Positions 30,050 to 38,447 of a stretch of 54,915 bases of DNA are shown here, one piece after another. Positions within the stretch are counted from its first letter, which is position 1. Each line of letters opens with the position of its first letter. A program made the translations under genes and the position numbers. Origin of the DNA: Actinomycetospora cinnamomea (GTDB lineage Bacteria > Actinomycetota > Actinomycetes > Mycobacteriales > Pseudonocardiaceae); the NCBI RefSeq assembly GCF_003096675.1, contig NZ_QEKW01000026.1, forward strand, positions 1 through 54,915. Direction: 5' to 3'. The notes beneath the pieces were generated by a model. That model was not told where the DNA came from and did not search any database. It saw only the letters and a list, made by a program, of their open reading frames with translations.

Positions 30050-30073
30050 ATAGGCAAGCGACTACTTGCCTAT
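30050..30073. promoter_or_regulatory. Inverted repeat ATAGGCAAG-N6-CTTGCCTAT, ArsR autoregulatory operator
   Basis: Perfect 9-bp arms with a 6-bp spacer ending 10 bp before the start codon of the ArsR-type gene. Size and symmetry fit an ArsR dimer site; it would sit on the promoter or transcription start. Confidence 0.65.
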
Positions 30074-30097
30074 CAAGCCCGGGAGGACCGGCCCCGA

Positions 30098-30964
30098 TCA
30101 GACGGTGATCGGCTCGGCCGGTGGCTCGGCGGGCGCGACGACCGGCGGCGGGGTCGTCGCGTGGCGCACCGCCCAGGCCAGCACGTAGTCGGCGATCTCC
30201 TCCCAGCCCGGGGCGGCCGGCAGCAGGTGCGGCTTGCCGCCGAACTCGACGACCTCGGTGATCGTGCCCGCGGCCTTGTAGTGCGCGGCGTTGGACCACT
30301 GCACCTTCGGCGGCATGATGTGGTCCTCGGTGCCCGCGACGAACAGCAGCGGGGCCCGGTCCTCGTTGTGGTAGTCCACCCAGGTGCCCTGGTGGCCGGG
30401 GGTGAGGTTGGCCAGCGCGCTCTCGAACAGGATGGCGCCCGAGACGGGCACGGCGTAGCGCTCGTAGAGGGCGCGGGCCTCGGGCTCGGCGAAGGTGTTG
30501 GTGAACGCGTAGTTCCAGTGCGCGAAGTCGTAGCGCACCGCGCGGTGCCGGTTGGCCGGGTTCCTCAGCACCGGGAACGTGGCCTTGACCTGCGAGAGCG
30601 GCACGACGGGCACGCCCTCGGTGGGGGCGGAGTTCAGGGCGGCGCCCGCGGCGCCGAACCCGTGGTCGAGCAGGAGCTGGGTGAAGCAGCCGCCGGCCGA
30701 GTGCCCGATCAGGATCGGCGGCGACGCGAGTCCGCGGACGATCTCCTCGAGGTGCTCGACGATGCCCCGCACGGTGATGGCCTCGACCGGCGACGGGTCG
30801 GCGTTCAGCGCGTCGACCTCCACCTCGAAGCCGGGGTACGCCGGGGCGATCACCCGGTAGCCCTTCGCCTCGTAGTGGGCGATCCACCGCTCCCAGGAGC
30901 GCGGGGTCACCCAGAAGCCGTGGATCAGCACGATGGTGTCGGGAGCGGGACCGGCGGGGCTCAT
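30098..30964 (-). CDS. Alpha/beta hydrolase
   Basis: 288 residues. Oxyanion motif LIHGFWVTPRSWERW near the N-terminus, the nucleophile elbow PILIGHSAGGCFTQLLL (Ser in GHSAGG), an acid in FVAGTEDHIMPPKVQ and a His in FGGKPHLLPAAPGW. The C-terminal tail is Pro/Ala-rich. Divergent from the AraC gene, which may control it. It resembles a group of uncharacterised actinobacterial hydrolases/lipases. Confidence 0.9.
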   Translation of the reverse strand: MSPAGPAPDTIVLIHGFWVTPRSWERWIAHYEAKGYRVIAPAYPGFEVEVDALNADPSPVEAITVRGIVEHLEEIVRGLASPPILIGHSAGGCFTQLLLDHGFGAAGAALNSAPTEGVPVVPLSQVKATFPVLRNPANRHRAVRYDFAHWNYAFTNTFAEPEARALYERYAVPVSGAILFESALANLTPGHQGTWVDYHNEDRAPLLFVAGTEDHIMPPKVQWSNAAHYKAAGTITEVVEFGGKPHLLPAAPGWEEIADYVLAWAVRHATTPPPVVAPAEPPAEPITV

Positions 30965-31137
30965 GGGCGCAGGGCCTTCCTCGTGGGATCGGAGACGTCA
31001 CGATAAGTAGGCAGGCGGCTTCCGGGTTGTCCGAGGATGCGCAGCTCTGGTCCCTGGGTGCGGGAAAGCTGCGCCGACCGGTTGGCGCCACCCCGGGGCT
31101 CCTCTACCGTGAGTGACCATCTCCAGGGAGGTGGGAC

Positions 31138-32097
31138 GTGCTGCTGCTCGACTCCCGGGACGCGCCGGACGCCGAACGCGCCGAGCTCGTGACGACGGTG
31201 ATGGCGGAGGCGAGCAACGCCACCGTCACCCTCGCCCCGCACCCCGTCCTCCACGCACGGATGGAGCTCTGGCAGCTCGGTCGGATGCACCTGTTCCGCA
31301 GCGCCTCGTCGGGGATGTCGATGTCGCGCGACGCCCGGCGCGCGCGCCGGGACGAGACACCGATCGTCGCGCTCGCGGTCCAGGAGCGGAGCACGGCGCG
31401 TCACGAGCAGTTCGGGCACCGCCAGCACGTCGCCCCGGGCCGGCTGATGATGGTCGACCTCACCGCGCCGTTCGCCTTCTCCTGGGCGACGTCAGGAGCG
31501 TCGCGCGCGCTGCAGGTGCCCCTCGACGCGCTCGCGCTCCCGCCCGAGGTCGTCCGCGCCGCGTCGCCCCGGCTGGCGGCCAGCCCGCTCGCCGGCCTGG
31601 TCGGCCGCCACGTCGTGGACCTCTTCCGCGAGGCGGACCGTGTCGCGGCGAGCTCCCGGGCGGCCGCCGTCGGCTCCGCGAGCATCGACCTCGTCCGCGC
31701 GCTCCTCGCCTCGACGGCCGACGGGGAGCCGGTGGCGGGGTCGGTCCGCCGGGAGACGCTCCGGGCCCGCGTCGACGAGTACGTCCGGCAGCACCTGCGC
31801 CACCCGGACCTCGGTCCGGAGGAGATCGCCGCAGCGCACAGCATCTCGCGGCGTCAGCTCTTCGAGCTCTTCGCGCGCACGGGCACCAGCCTCGAGCAGA
31901 CGATCATCGAGCGCCGCCTCGGGGGTGCCCACGACGAGCTGGGCAGCCCGGGCTCCCGGCACAAGTCGATCGCCACCATCGCCCACGAGTGGGGTTTCCG
32001 CGACGCCGCGCACTTCAGCCGCCGGTTCCGGCGGGCGTTCGGGACGACGCCGCGGGAGCACCGGGCCGCGGCGGACGCCCGGCAGGACGGGCGGTAG
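31138..32097 (+). CDS. AraC-family transcriptional regulator
   Basis: 319 residues. The N-terminal region (about 35-190) is an AraC-binding-domain-2-like sensor, the C-terminal double HTH (about 215-315) includes EEIAAAHSISRRQLFELFAR and SIATIAHEWGFRDAAHFSRR, then FRRAFGTTPREHR, the classical end. GTG start with GGGAGG 6 nt upstream. It is divergent from the hydrolase and 41 nt upstream of the SIR2-like gene. Confidence 0.92.
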   Translation: MLLLDSRDAPDAERAELVTTVMAEASNATVTLAPHPVLHARMELWQLGRMHLFRSASSGMSMSRDARRARRDETPIVALAVQERSTARHEQFGHRQHVAPGRLMMVDLTAPFAFSWATSGASRALQVPLDALALPPEVVRAASPRLAASPLAGLVGRHVVDLFREADRVAASSRAAAVGSASIDLVRALLASTADGEPVAGSVRRETLRARVDEYVRQHLRHPDLGPEEIAAAHSISRRQLFELFARTGTSLEQTIIERRLGGAHDELGSPGSRHKSIATIAHEWGFRDAAHFSRRFRRAFGTTPREHRAAADARQDGR

Positions 32098-32138
32098 GTG
32101 GCGCGACTCCCCGCCGTGCCGAACGGGCACCCGCCCGG

Positions 32139-33692
32139 GTGCAGCCCGGCGATCACGTACACCGAGGGCCGTTCCCGGACCCGCGTCGCGGCGGCCACGT
32201 CTTCGCCGTCCACGGCCGCATCGAGCTGCTGCGCCACGAGGCGGCCGTGGTGCCCACGGGCCCGGAGTTCGGCTTCTCCCCCACGTGGCGAGCGGTCCTG
32301 GGCGGCGACGTCGAGCAGCACCGTCCGGCCGGCTGGGGACGGGACGGGGTCCGCCACGGGCGCGGCGGCGAGCGGGTGTGGTTCCTCGACGTGTCCCGAC
32401 CGCCGGGCGCGCGGCTGGACTGGCTGCTGGACGGGGTGCGCGCGGTGCTCGCCGACATCGCCGGGTCGGTGCGGCCCGCCCCGGAGCGGCTGCTGCCGCT
32501 GGTGCTGCTACCCGTCGTCGGGATCGGCGCCGGGGGCTTCGGCGACGACCGCGGCGCGGTGATCCGCGGGCTGCTCGACGTCGCCGACGAGGTCGTCGCC
32601 GCGAGCAACGTCGACATCGCCTTCGTGACCCCGGACGCGGCGGTCCACGGCGCGGTGCAGTCCCTGCGACGTCGCCGGCGGCGCTGGCCGCTCCACGAGG
32701 AGCTCCTGGTGCGGGCCGAGTCGCTGGCCGCGCGGGCACGGCGCGGCGAGCTGGCGCTGTTCTTCGGTGCCGGGGTGAGCATCCCCGCCGGGCTGCCGGG
32801 GTGGCCGCAGCTGCTGCGCGCCTGCCTCGAGGCCTGCCCCGAGCTCTCCGACGACTCGTTCCACGGCCTGCACCCTCTGGACCAGGGGGAGCTGCTGCGC
32901 CGCGTGCTCGGCGACCGCTTCGGCCGGATCGTCGCCGAGCGCTCCACCGCGTCCCGCCACGCCCTGGGCCACGCCCTGCTCGCCTCGCTCGGGTGCGGCG
33001 AGGCGGCGACCACCAACTACGACCAGTGCTTCGAGATGGCCGCCGCGGCCGCCGACTCGCCGCCGCTGGTGATGCCGTGGCAGCGCCCGCGCGGCGGCCG
33101 CCCCTGGCTGCTCAAGCTCAACGGCGACGTCGGGCACCCCGAGAGCATCGTGCTGGCCCGGCGCGACTTCGTCCGGCACGAGACGCTGGCCCGGCCGATG
33201 GCGTCGGTGCTGGAGTCGATGATGCTCACCCGGCACCTGCTGATCGTCGGGGCCTCGCTCACCGACGACAACGTGCTGCGGCTGGCGCACGAGGTCGCCG
33301 ACGTGCGCCCGCAGGAGGGCGACGAGCCCGAGCCGTTCGGCACGGTGCTGGACGTCGAGGCGCCGGGGGTGCGCCGGCGGCTCTGGCAGGGCGAGCTCGA
33401 CTGGGTGTCCCTGCCGGGCGACCACCTGGCGCAGCGGGCCCGCGCCCTCGACGTCTTCCTCGACGCCGTCGCCGCGCACACCACGACCGACTCCTCCTGG
33501 GTGCTCGACGCCCGGTTCGAGGCGCTGCTCGCCGACGGCGACACCGAGGTCGCCCGGCGGGCCGTGGCGCTGCGCGAGGCGCTGCCCGACCGCACGCCGT
33601 GGCAGGGGCTGCGCGCCGAGCTCGACCGGCACGGCGCGCGGGGCGAGCCCACCCCGTCGTGCGCGCGCGACCGGGAGGGGGGATGGTTGTAG
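32139..33692 (+). CDS. SIR2-like NADase-type protein with N-terminal macro-like region
   Basis: 517 residues from the GTG at 32139, the only reasonable start after the AraC gene; no strong ribosome site. Residues about 22-180 look macro-like (GRIELLRHEAAVVPTG, then VVGIGAGGFGDDRGAVIRGL and IAFVTPDAAVHGAVQ). Residues about 185-470 are SIR2_2-like: FFGAGVSIPAGLPGW (208-222), TTNYDQ (291-296), KLNGD (326-330), IVGASLTDDN. In canonical SIR2 proteins the KLNGD place holds KxHG with a catalytic His; here it is Asn328. Such NAD-binding pairs occur in phage-defence and NAD-signalling proteins. The domain calls are by eye. Confidence 0.72.
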   Translation: MQPGDHVHRGPFPDPRRGGHVFAVHGRIELLRHEAAVVPTGPEFGFSPTWRAVLGGDVEQHRPAGWGRDGVRHGRGGERVWFLDVSRPPGARLDWLLDGVRAVLADIAGSVRPAPERLLPLVLLPVVGIGAGGFGDDRGAVIRGLLDVADEVVAASNVDIAFVTPDAAVHGAVQSLRRRRRRWPLHEELLVRAESLAARARRGELALFFGAGVSIPAGLPGWPQLLRACLEACPELSDDSFHGLHPLDQGELLRRVLGDRFGRIVAERSTASRHALGHALLASLGCGEAATTNYDQCFEMAAAAADSPPLVMPWQRPRGGRPWLLKLNGDVGHPESIVLARRDFVRHETLARPMASVLESMMLTRHLLIVGASLTDDNVLRLAHEVADVRPQEGDEPEPFGTVLDVEAPGVRRRLWQGELDWVSLPGDHLAQRARALDVFLDAVAAHTTTDSSWVLDARFEALLADGDTEVARRAVALREALPDRTPWQGLRAELDRHGARGEPTPSCARDREGGWL

Positions 33693-33704
33693 GAACAACG
33701 ATCC
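33681..33704. promoter_or_regulatory. Inverted repeat GGATgGTTGT-N4-ACAACgATCC
   Basis: 10-bp arms with one mismatch and a 4-bp spacer. It covers the stop codon of the SIR2-like gene and ends 19 bp upstream of the FMN reductase start. It could be an operator for the reductase (its regulator is not evident) or a weak intercistronic hairpin. Confidence 0.45.
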
Positions 33705-33723
33705 CGCGACCCGGAGGGACTCC

Positions 33724-34317
33724 ATGACGGAGGCCGATCGCCGCCCGCTGTTGCAGATCATCGTCGCCAGCACCCGCCCGGGGCGGGTCGGCGAGCCGAT
33801 CGCGCGCTGGTTCGCGGAGTACGCGCGGGAGCACGACGCGTTCGAGGTCGAGATCGTCGACCTCGCCGACGTCGACCTGCCGATGTTCGCCGAGCCGGAG
33901 CACCCCCGCCTCGGGCGCTACACGCTGGACTCGACGAAGGCCTTCAGCGCCACGGTCGCCCGCGCCGACGCGTTCGCGATCGTGCACCCCGAGTACAACC
34001 ACAGCTACAACGCCGCGCTGAAGAACGCGCTCGACCACCTCAACCAGGAGTGGGCCGGAAAGCCGGTGGCGCTGCTCGGCTACGGCGGTGTGGCCGCCGG
34101 TGCGCGCGCCACCGAGGCCCTCCTGCCGGTCCTCCTCGCGCTGCGCATGGTGCCGGTCCCGGCCACCGTCCCCATCCCCTTCGCGGCCCAGAAGGTCTCG
34201 GGCGAGGGCGAGGCGCGCACGTTCACCCCGGCCCCGGAGACCGAGGCCGGCGCCAAGGCGGCCCTGGACGGCATCGCGGGCTGGCTGAGCACCCTGGGCC
34301 TGCGCGGCCACCGCTGA
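33724..34317 (+). CDS. NADPH-dependent FMN reductase family protein
   Basis: 197 residues, flavodoxin-like fold. The phosphate loop IIVASTRPGRVGEPIARWF is at about 11-29, then FAIVHPEYNHSYNAALKNAL, the FMN-ring motif of this family, and ALLGYGGVAAGARATE. It reduces FMN, quinones or azo compounds with NAD(P)H. GGAGG 6 nt before the ATG. It starts 31 bp after the SIR2-like gene and may be cotranscribed. Confidence 0.92.
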   Translation: MTEADRRPLLQIIVASTRPGRVGEPIARWFAEYAREHDAFEVEIVDLADVDLPMFAEPEHPRLGRYTLDSTKAFSATVARADAFAIVHPEYNHSYNAALKNALDHLNQEWAGKPVALLGYGGVAAGARATEALLPVLLALRMVPVPATVPIPFAAQKVSGEGEARTFTPAPETEAGAKAALDGIAGWLSTLGLRGHR

Positions 34318-34333
34318 GCGACCCCGCCGGCGG

Positions 34334-34669
34334 TCAATCGGCGGTGCGGAGGCGGAGGTGCTCGACGTGGTAGCGCGCCTCGTCGAGGAGCTGGGCGACG
34401 TGGTCGTCGTAGAGCCGGTAGCTGACCGACCGCCCGCTGCGGGTGCCGACGACGAGCCCGAGCTGGCGCAGGACGCGCAGCTGGTGGGACACCGCGGACT
34501 GCTCCATCCCGACCGCGACGGCCAGCTCCCCGGCCGCGCAGGGACCCTCGACCAGGTGCAGCAGGATGCGCAGCCGGCTGGGCGTGCTGAGCGCATGAAG
34601 GGTCTCGGCGACGCGCTGGAGCTCGCCGTCGGTCGCCGGGCGCACCCCGGACGAGACCCCGTGACCCAT
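34334..34669 (-). CDS. nmtR: NmtR-type ArsR/SmtB metal-sensing repressor
   Basis: 111 residues. The N-terminus MGHGV and the HTH GMEQSAVSHQLRVLRQLGLV match Mycobacterium tuberculosis NmtR as I remember it. The alpha-5 metal site D-x-H-x10-H-x2-H is exact: Asp88, His90, His101, His104; His3 of MGHG can add the Ni ligands described for NmtR. It is expected to release DNA on Ni(II)/Co(II) and to control the divergent P1B-4 ATPase. An inverted repeat lies between the two genes. Confidence 0.93.
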   Translation of the reverse strand: MGHGVSSGVRPATDGELQRVAETLHALSTPSRLRILLHLVEGPCAAGELAVAVGMEQSAVSHQLRVLRQLGLVVGTRSGRSVSYRLYDDHVAQLLDEARYHVEHLRLRTAD

Positions 34670-34717
34670 GGCCGGAGCCTACCCAGGCCCGATCTCACCG
34701 CCTGCTGAGCTGTGGGA

Positions 34718-34745
34718 GCATGAACGTCTGATCCATCGTTCATGC
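34718..34745. promoter_or_regulatory. Inverted repeat GCATGAACG-N10-CGTTCATGC, NmtR operator
   Basis: Perfect 9-bp arms, 10-bp spacer, in the 76-bp region between nmtR and the ATPase; it ends directly at the ATPase GTG start. TGAAC/GTTCA cores are typical of SmtB/ArsR metal-sensor sites. Binding here would block the ATPase promoter and could also shut nmtR. Confidence 0.7.
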
Positions 34746-36710
34746 GTGCACGACGCGACCGAGACGATCGACGACGCCCCGCCGACCGCGGCACGGGCCC
34801 GGACCCTCCCCCGACCGCCCGGTGCCGCGAGCGCCCTGCTGCGCCTGCCCGAGGCCCGGTGGGCGGGCGCGTCGGTGCTGTTGTTCGCGCTGGCGGTCCC
34901 GGTGCAGCTGCTCGGGGCGCCGAGCTGGGTGTGGGCCCCGCTCTACGTCGGCTGCTACGTCACCGGCGGCTGGGAGCCCGCGTGGTCGGGCCTGAAGGCC
35001 CTGCGCGAGCGGACCCTCGACGTCGACCTGCTGATGATCGTGGCCGCCCTCGGCGCCGCGGCGATCGGGCAGGTGCTCGACGGCGGGCTGCTGATCGTCA
35101 TCTTCGCGACCTCCGGGGCCCTCGAGGCCTGGGCCACCGCGCGCACCGAGTCCTCGGTGCGCGGCCTGCTCGAGCTCGCCCCGGACCGCGCCACCCGCCT
35201 CGACCCCGCGACCGGGGAGGAGGAGAGCGTCACGGCGGGCGAGCTGGCCGCCGGCGACCTCGTGCTGGTGCGGCCCGGGGAGATGGTCGGTGCCGATGCG
35301 GTCGTGGTCGCCGGGACCGGCGAGGTCGACCAGGCCACGATCACCGGCGAGCCGCTGCCTGCCGCCAAGGGTCCGGGCGACGAGGTGTTCGCCGGCACCC
35401 TCAACGGCACCGGCGCGCTGCGGGTGCGGGTCGTCCGCGAGGCAGGCGACTCGGTCGTCGCGCGCATCGCCACGCTCGTCGAGCAGGCCTCGGCCACGAA
35501 GGCGCGCACCCAACGGTGGATCGAGAAGATCGAGCAGCGCTACTCGGCCGGCGTCGTCGTGGCCACCCTGGCCGTGTTCGGCGTCCCGGTGGTGCTCGGC
35601 GAGGAGCTCGCCGACGCCCTCCTGCGCGCGATGACGTTCATGATCGTCGCCTCGCCCTGCGCGGTGGTGCTCTCGACGATGCCGCCGCTGCTGGCCGCGA
35701 TCGCCACCGCGGGCCGTCACGGCGTGCTGGTCAAGTCCGCGGAGGTCATGGAGCAGCTCGGCACGATCACCGCCGTCGCCCTCGACAAGACCGGCACCCT
35801 CACCCGCGGCCGCCCCGCGCTGACCGCGGTCCACGTCGTCGACGGGCGCTGGGACGCCGACGCGGCGCTCGCGGCGGCCGCGGCCGCCGAGCACTCCAGC
35901 GAGCACCCCCTGGCCCGCGCGATCGTCGCCGCCGCCCGGGACCGGGGTCTCGACCTCCCGCCGGCGGCCGCCTTCACCGCGCGACCCGGGCACGGCGTGC
36001 GCGCGACCGTCGGGGGCCGGGTGATCGAGGCCGGGCGGCCCGGCGAGCACCCACCCGACCCGGTGCGCGAGATCGAGGACGACGGCGGTACCGCGGTCGT
36101 GGTCCGCGCCGACGGCTTTCCGGTCGCCGTGCTCGCGGTGCACGACGCGCTGCGCCCCGGGGCCGCGGGCACCGTGGCCGCCCTCGCCGCGCGCACGCCG
36201 ACGCCCCCGGTGCTGCTGACCGGCGACAACCCACGCGCCGCGTGGCGCACCGCCGACGCGGTCGGCATCGACGACGTCCACGCCGGGCTGCTGCCCGCGG
36301 ACAAGGTCGCCGCCATCGAGCGCCACCGCAGTAACGGCGACCGCGTGCTCGTCGTCGGCGACGGCGTCAACGACGCGCCCGCCCTGGCCGCCGCCGACGT
36401 CGGTGCGGCCATGGGTCAGGGCGGCGCCGACCTCACCCTCGGCGCCGCCGACGTCGTGGTGGTCCGGGACGACCTGACCACGCTGCCCGCCCTGCTCGAC
36501 CTCGCCCACCGCGCCCGCCGGGTGGTGATCGCCAACCTCGTCCTCGCGGGCACGATCATCACCGGGCTCGTGGTCTGGGACCTCGTGGGCCACCTGCCCC
36601 TGCCCCTCGGCGTCGCGGGACACGAGGGCTCGACGGTCCTCGTCGCCCTCAACGGCCTGCGCCTGCTGCGCTCCTCGGCGTGGGCGAGGCGAGGAGTTCA
36701 GCCCCCGTAG
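34746..36710 (+). CDS. P1B-4-type metal-transporting ATPase (CtpJ/CoaT-like)
   Basis: 654 residues. Phosphorylation loop DKTGT (347-351), phosphatase motif TGE (200-202), GDGVND in the hinge. The transmembrane metal motif is SPC (303-305) and the last helix carries HEGST (626-630), the pair that defines P1B-4 pumps for Co/Fe/Ni; no N-terminal metal-binding domain is present, also typical. It should export a divalent metal across the membrane. The GTG at 34746 directly follows the operator and lacks a ribosome site, so a leaderless message is likely; an upstream ATG at 34668 would overlap nmtR. Confidence 0.92.
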   Translation: MHDATETIDDAPPTAARARTLPRPPGAASALLRLPEARWAGASVLLFALAVPVQLLGAPSWVWAPLYVGCYVTGGWEPAWSGLKALRERTLDVDLLMIVAALGAAAIGQVLDGGLLIVIFATSGALEAWATARTESSVRGLLELAPDRATRLDPATGEEESVTAGELAAGDLVLVRPGEMVGADAVVVAGTGEVDQATITGEPLPAAKGPGDEVFAGTLNGTGALRVRVVREAGDSVVARIATLVEQASATKARTQRWIEKIEQRYSAGVVVATLAVFGVPVVLGEELADALLRAMTFMIVASPCAVVLSTMPPLLAAIATAGRHGVLVKSAEVMEQLGTITAVALDKTGTLTRGRPALTAVHVVDGRWDADAALAAAAAAEHSSEHPLARAIVAAARDRGLDLPPAAAFTARPGHGVRATVGGRVIEAGRPGEHPPDPVREIEDDGGTAVVVRADGFPVAVLAVHDALRPGAAGTVAALAARTPTPPVLLTGDNPRAAWRTADAVGIDDVHAGLLPADKVAAIERHRSNGDRVLVVGDGVNDAPALAAADVGAAMGQGGADLTLGAADVVVVRDDLTTLPALLDLAHRARRVVIANLVLAGTIITGLVVWDLVGHLPLPLGVAGHEGSTVLVALNGLRLLRSSAWARRGVQPP

Positions 36711-37222
36711 AACGGGTGCGTCACGCTCTCCCGGCCATCGACCAACGCCCGGGCCGCATCCGGGTCACGGCCCTCCACGGCCTCCCGCAGGGCCGCCGCG
36801 GTGGCCTCCCGGGCGGCCGCGCACACGGCCTGCTCGTCCTGCGCGTCGGTGTCGAGCCACAGCGACACGAACACGACCGTCTCCTGGTCGGCCTCCAGCA
36901 GGCCCGCCGCCACCGTGTCGAGCACCGCCCGCGCGATCCCGACCTGGCAGGCACCGGCCACGAGGCCGCCGAACCGCTCGTCCTCGACCGGCACCTTGTT
37001 CAGCATCACCGTGGGCGGGAGCAGCGTCTCGTAGGACGGCTGGTCGGGGCCCAGGCTCACGAGGATCGGCGTGAACCCCGCCCGCGGCGCCGCGAACGCG
37101 GTGGTGAGCGCGGCCGCGGTGGGCGAGGCTCGCTCGGCGAGGACGACGTTGACGTGCACGCCGTTCGGCGCCGTGCCGCCCCAGCCCTGGCTGAGCCGCC
37201 CGTCCACCGACCGTCCGCTCAT
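36698..37222 (-). CDS. Formaldehyde-activating enzyme (Fae) homologue
   Basis: 174 residues. The order of motifs fits Fae (PF08714): GVHVNVVLAERAS near the N-terminus (His23 aligns with the catalytic His of AHID), AAPRAGFTPILVSL, PPTVMLNKVPV, FGGLVAGACQVGIARAV and ETVVFVSLWL. In bona fide Fae the His is followed by Ile-Asp; here by Val-Asn. Fae links formaldehyde to tetrahydromethanopterin, which actinobacteria are not known to use, so this paralogue may use another carrier or only bind formaldehyde. Its ATG overlaps the stop of the dehydrogenase by ATGA. It overlaps the convergent ATPase end by 13 bp. Confidence 0.78.
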   Translation of the reverse strand: MSGRSVDGRLSQGWGGTAPNGVHVNVVLAERASPTAAALTTAFAAPRAGFTPILVSLGPDQPSYETLLPPTVMLNKVPVEDERFGGLVAGACQVGIARAVLDTVAAGLLEADQETVVFVSLWLDTDAQDEQAVCAAAREATAAALREAVEGRDPDAARALVDGRESVTHPFYGG

Positions 37223-38345
37223 GCGGCCCACCCCTCGACCCCGTCGTCCACGACGACCACGCCGCGGCGGACGCGACCGCCCTCCAGGTCGTCGAGCGCC
37301 TGACCGACCTCGTCGAGAGCGTAGGTCGCCGACACGAGCCGGTCGATCGGCAGCCGGCCCGAGGACCAGAGCCGCAGCAGGTGCGGGATGTCGCATGCGG
37401 GCCGGCTCGAGCCGTAGAGGCTGCCGGTCAGGTACTTCTCCTCCCGCACGAACCGTGCCGCGGGCACGCTCGCGCGCGCCTCGGGTGCCGGCACCCCGAC
37501 GCACACGATCGTCCCGCCCGGCGCGGTGGCGTCGAAGGCCTCCTCGAGCAGGCCCTCCCGGCCCACCGCGTCGATCGTGACGTCGGCGCCGGCGCCCGCG
37601 GTGAGGTCGCGGACCGCGGCGACGACGTCCTCGTCGGGCCGGACGACGGCGGTCGCGCCGAGGGCGAGGGCCGCCTCGGCCGCGGACGAGCGCGGCTCGC
37701 AGACGATCACGGGGTCGGCGCCGGAGAGGTGCGCGGCCATGATCGCGCTGAGCCCGACGCCGCCCGCGCCGTAGACGAGCACGCCGTCGCCGGGGGCAGG
37801 TCGGGCGCGGTTCACCACCGCGCCGTACCCGGTGAGGACGGCGCAGCCCGCGAGTGCGACGACGGGGAACGGCACGTCCACCGGGATCGGGATCGCGCTG
37901 GCCGCGGGCACGACGGTGTGCTCGGCGAACGTGGACAGGAACGAGTAGTGGTGCACGTCGCGGCCGTCCTCCCGCCAGCGCACCGTGCCGTCGAGCAGGG
38001 TGCCGGTCAGGAGCGCCGGGGCGTTGCGGGTGCAGAGCACCGGGCGCCCGGCCGCGCACGCCCGGCACCAGCCGCACGACGGCATCCACGAGAGCGCCAC
38101 GTGGTCACCGAGCGCCACGTGCGTCACCGCGTCCCCACCGCCGCGACGACCCCGGCGCCCTCGTGCCCGAGGACCGCGGGCAGCGGGGACGGGATCCGCC
38201 CCGACCGCGTGTGGGCGTCGCTCGCGCACACGCCCGTCGCCGCGATCCGCACGAGGACCTCGTCCCCCCGGGGTGGATCCAGCTCCAGCTCCGTCGGCCG
38301 CATCCTGCCGCCGGCCTCGTCCAGCACCGCCGCACGCACGCGCAC
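37219..38345 (-). pseudogene. Zinc alcohol/formaldehyde dehydrogenase, frameshifted
   Basis: Medium-chain dehydrogenase split by one missing base. The N-terminal part from GTG 38345 (GAGGTGG upstream) reads RIAATGVCASDAHTRSG and VLGHEGAGVVAAVG, then meets a TGA at 38124-38126. The next frame continues DAVTHVALGDHVALSW, the structural-zinc motif CGWCRACAAGRPVLC and GVLVYGAGGVGLS. Adding one base to the G-run (plus-strand CCCC at 38133-38136) restores a 375-residue enzyme with catalytic Cys and His-Glu present. The family includes class III/mycothiol- or factor-dependent formaldehyde dehydrogenases. Everything else is intact, so a sequencing error or very recent mutation are both possible. Coupled to the Fae homologue. 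Confidence 0.85.
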
Positions 38346-38447
38346 GTCGCACCACCTCGCCACTCGCTCCGGGACCTCGAGCGGCAGCTGGGCGTCGACC
38401 GCGACGAGCGCTGGTACCCGACGCGTCGCGTGGTGATGCGCGGGCGA

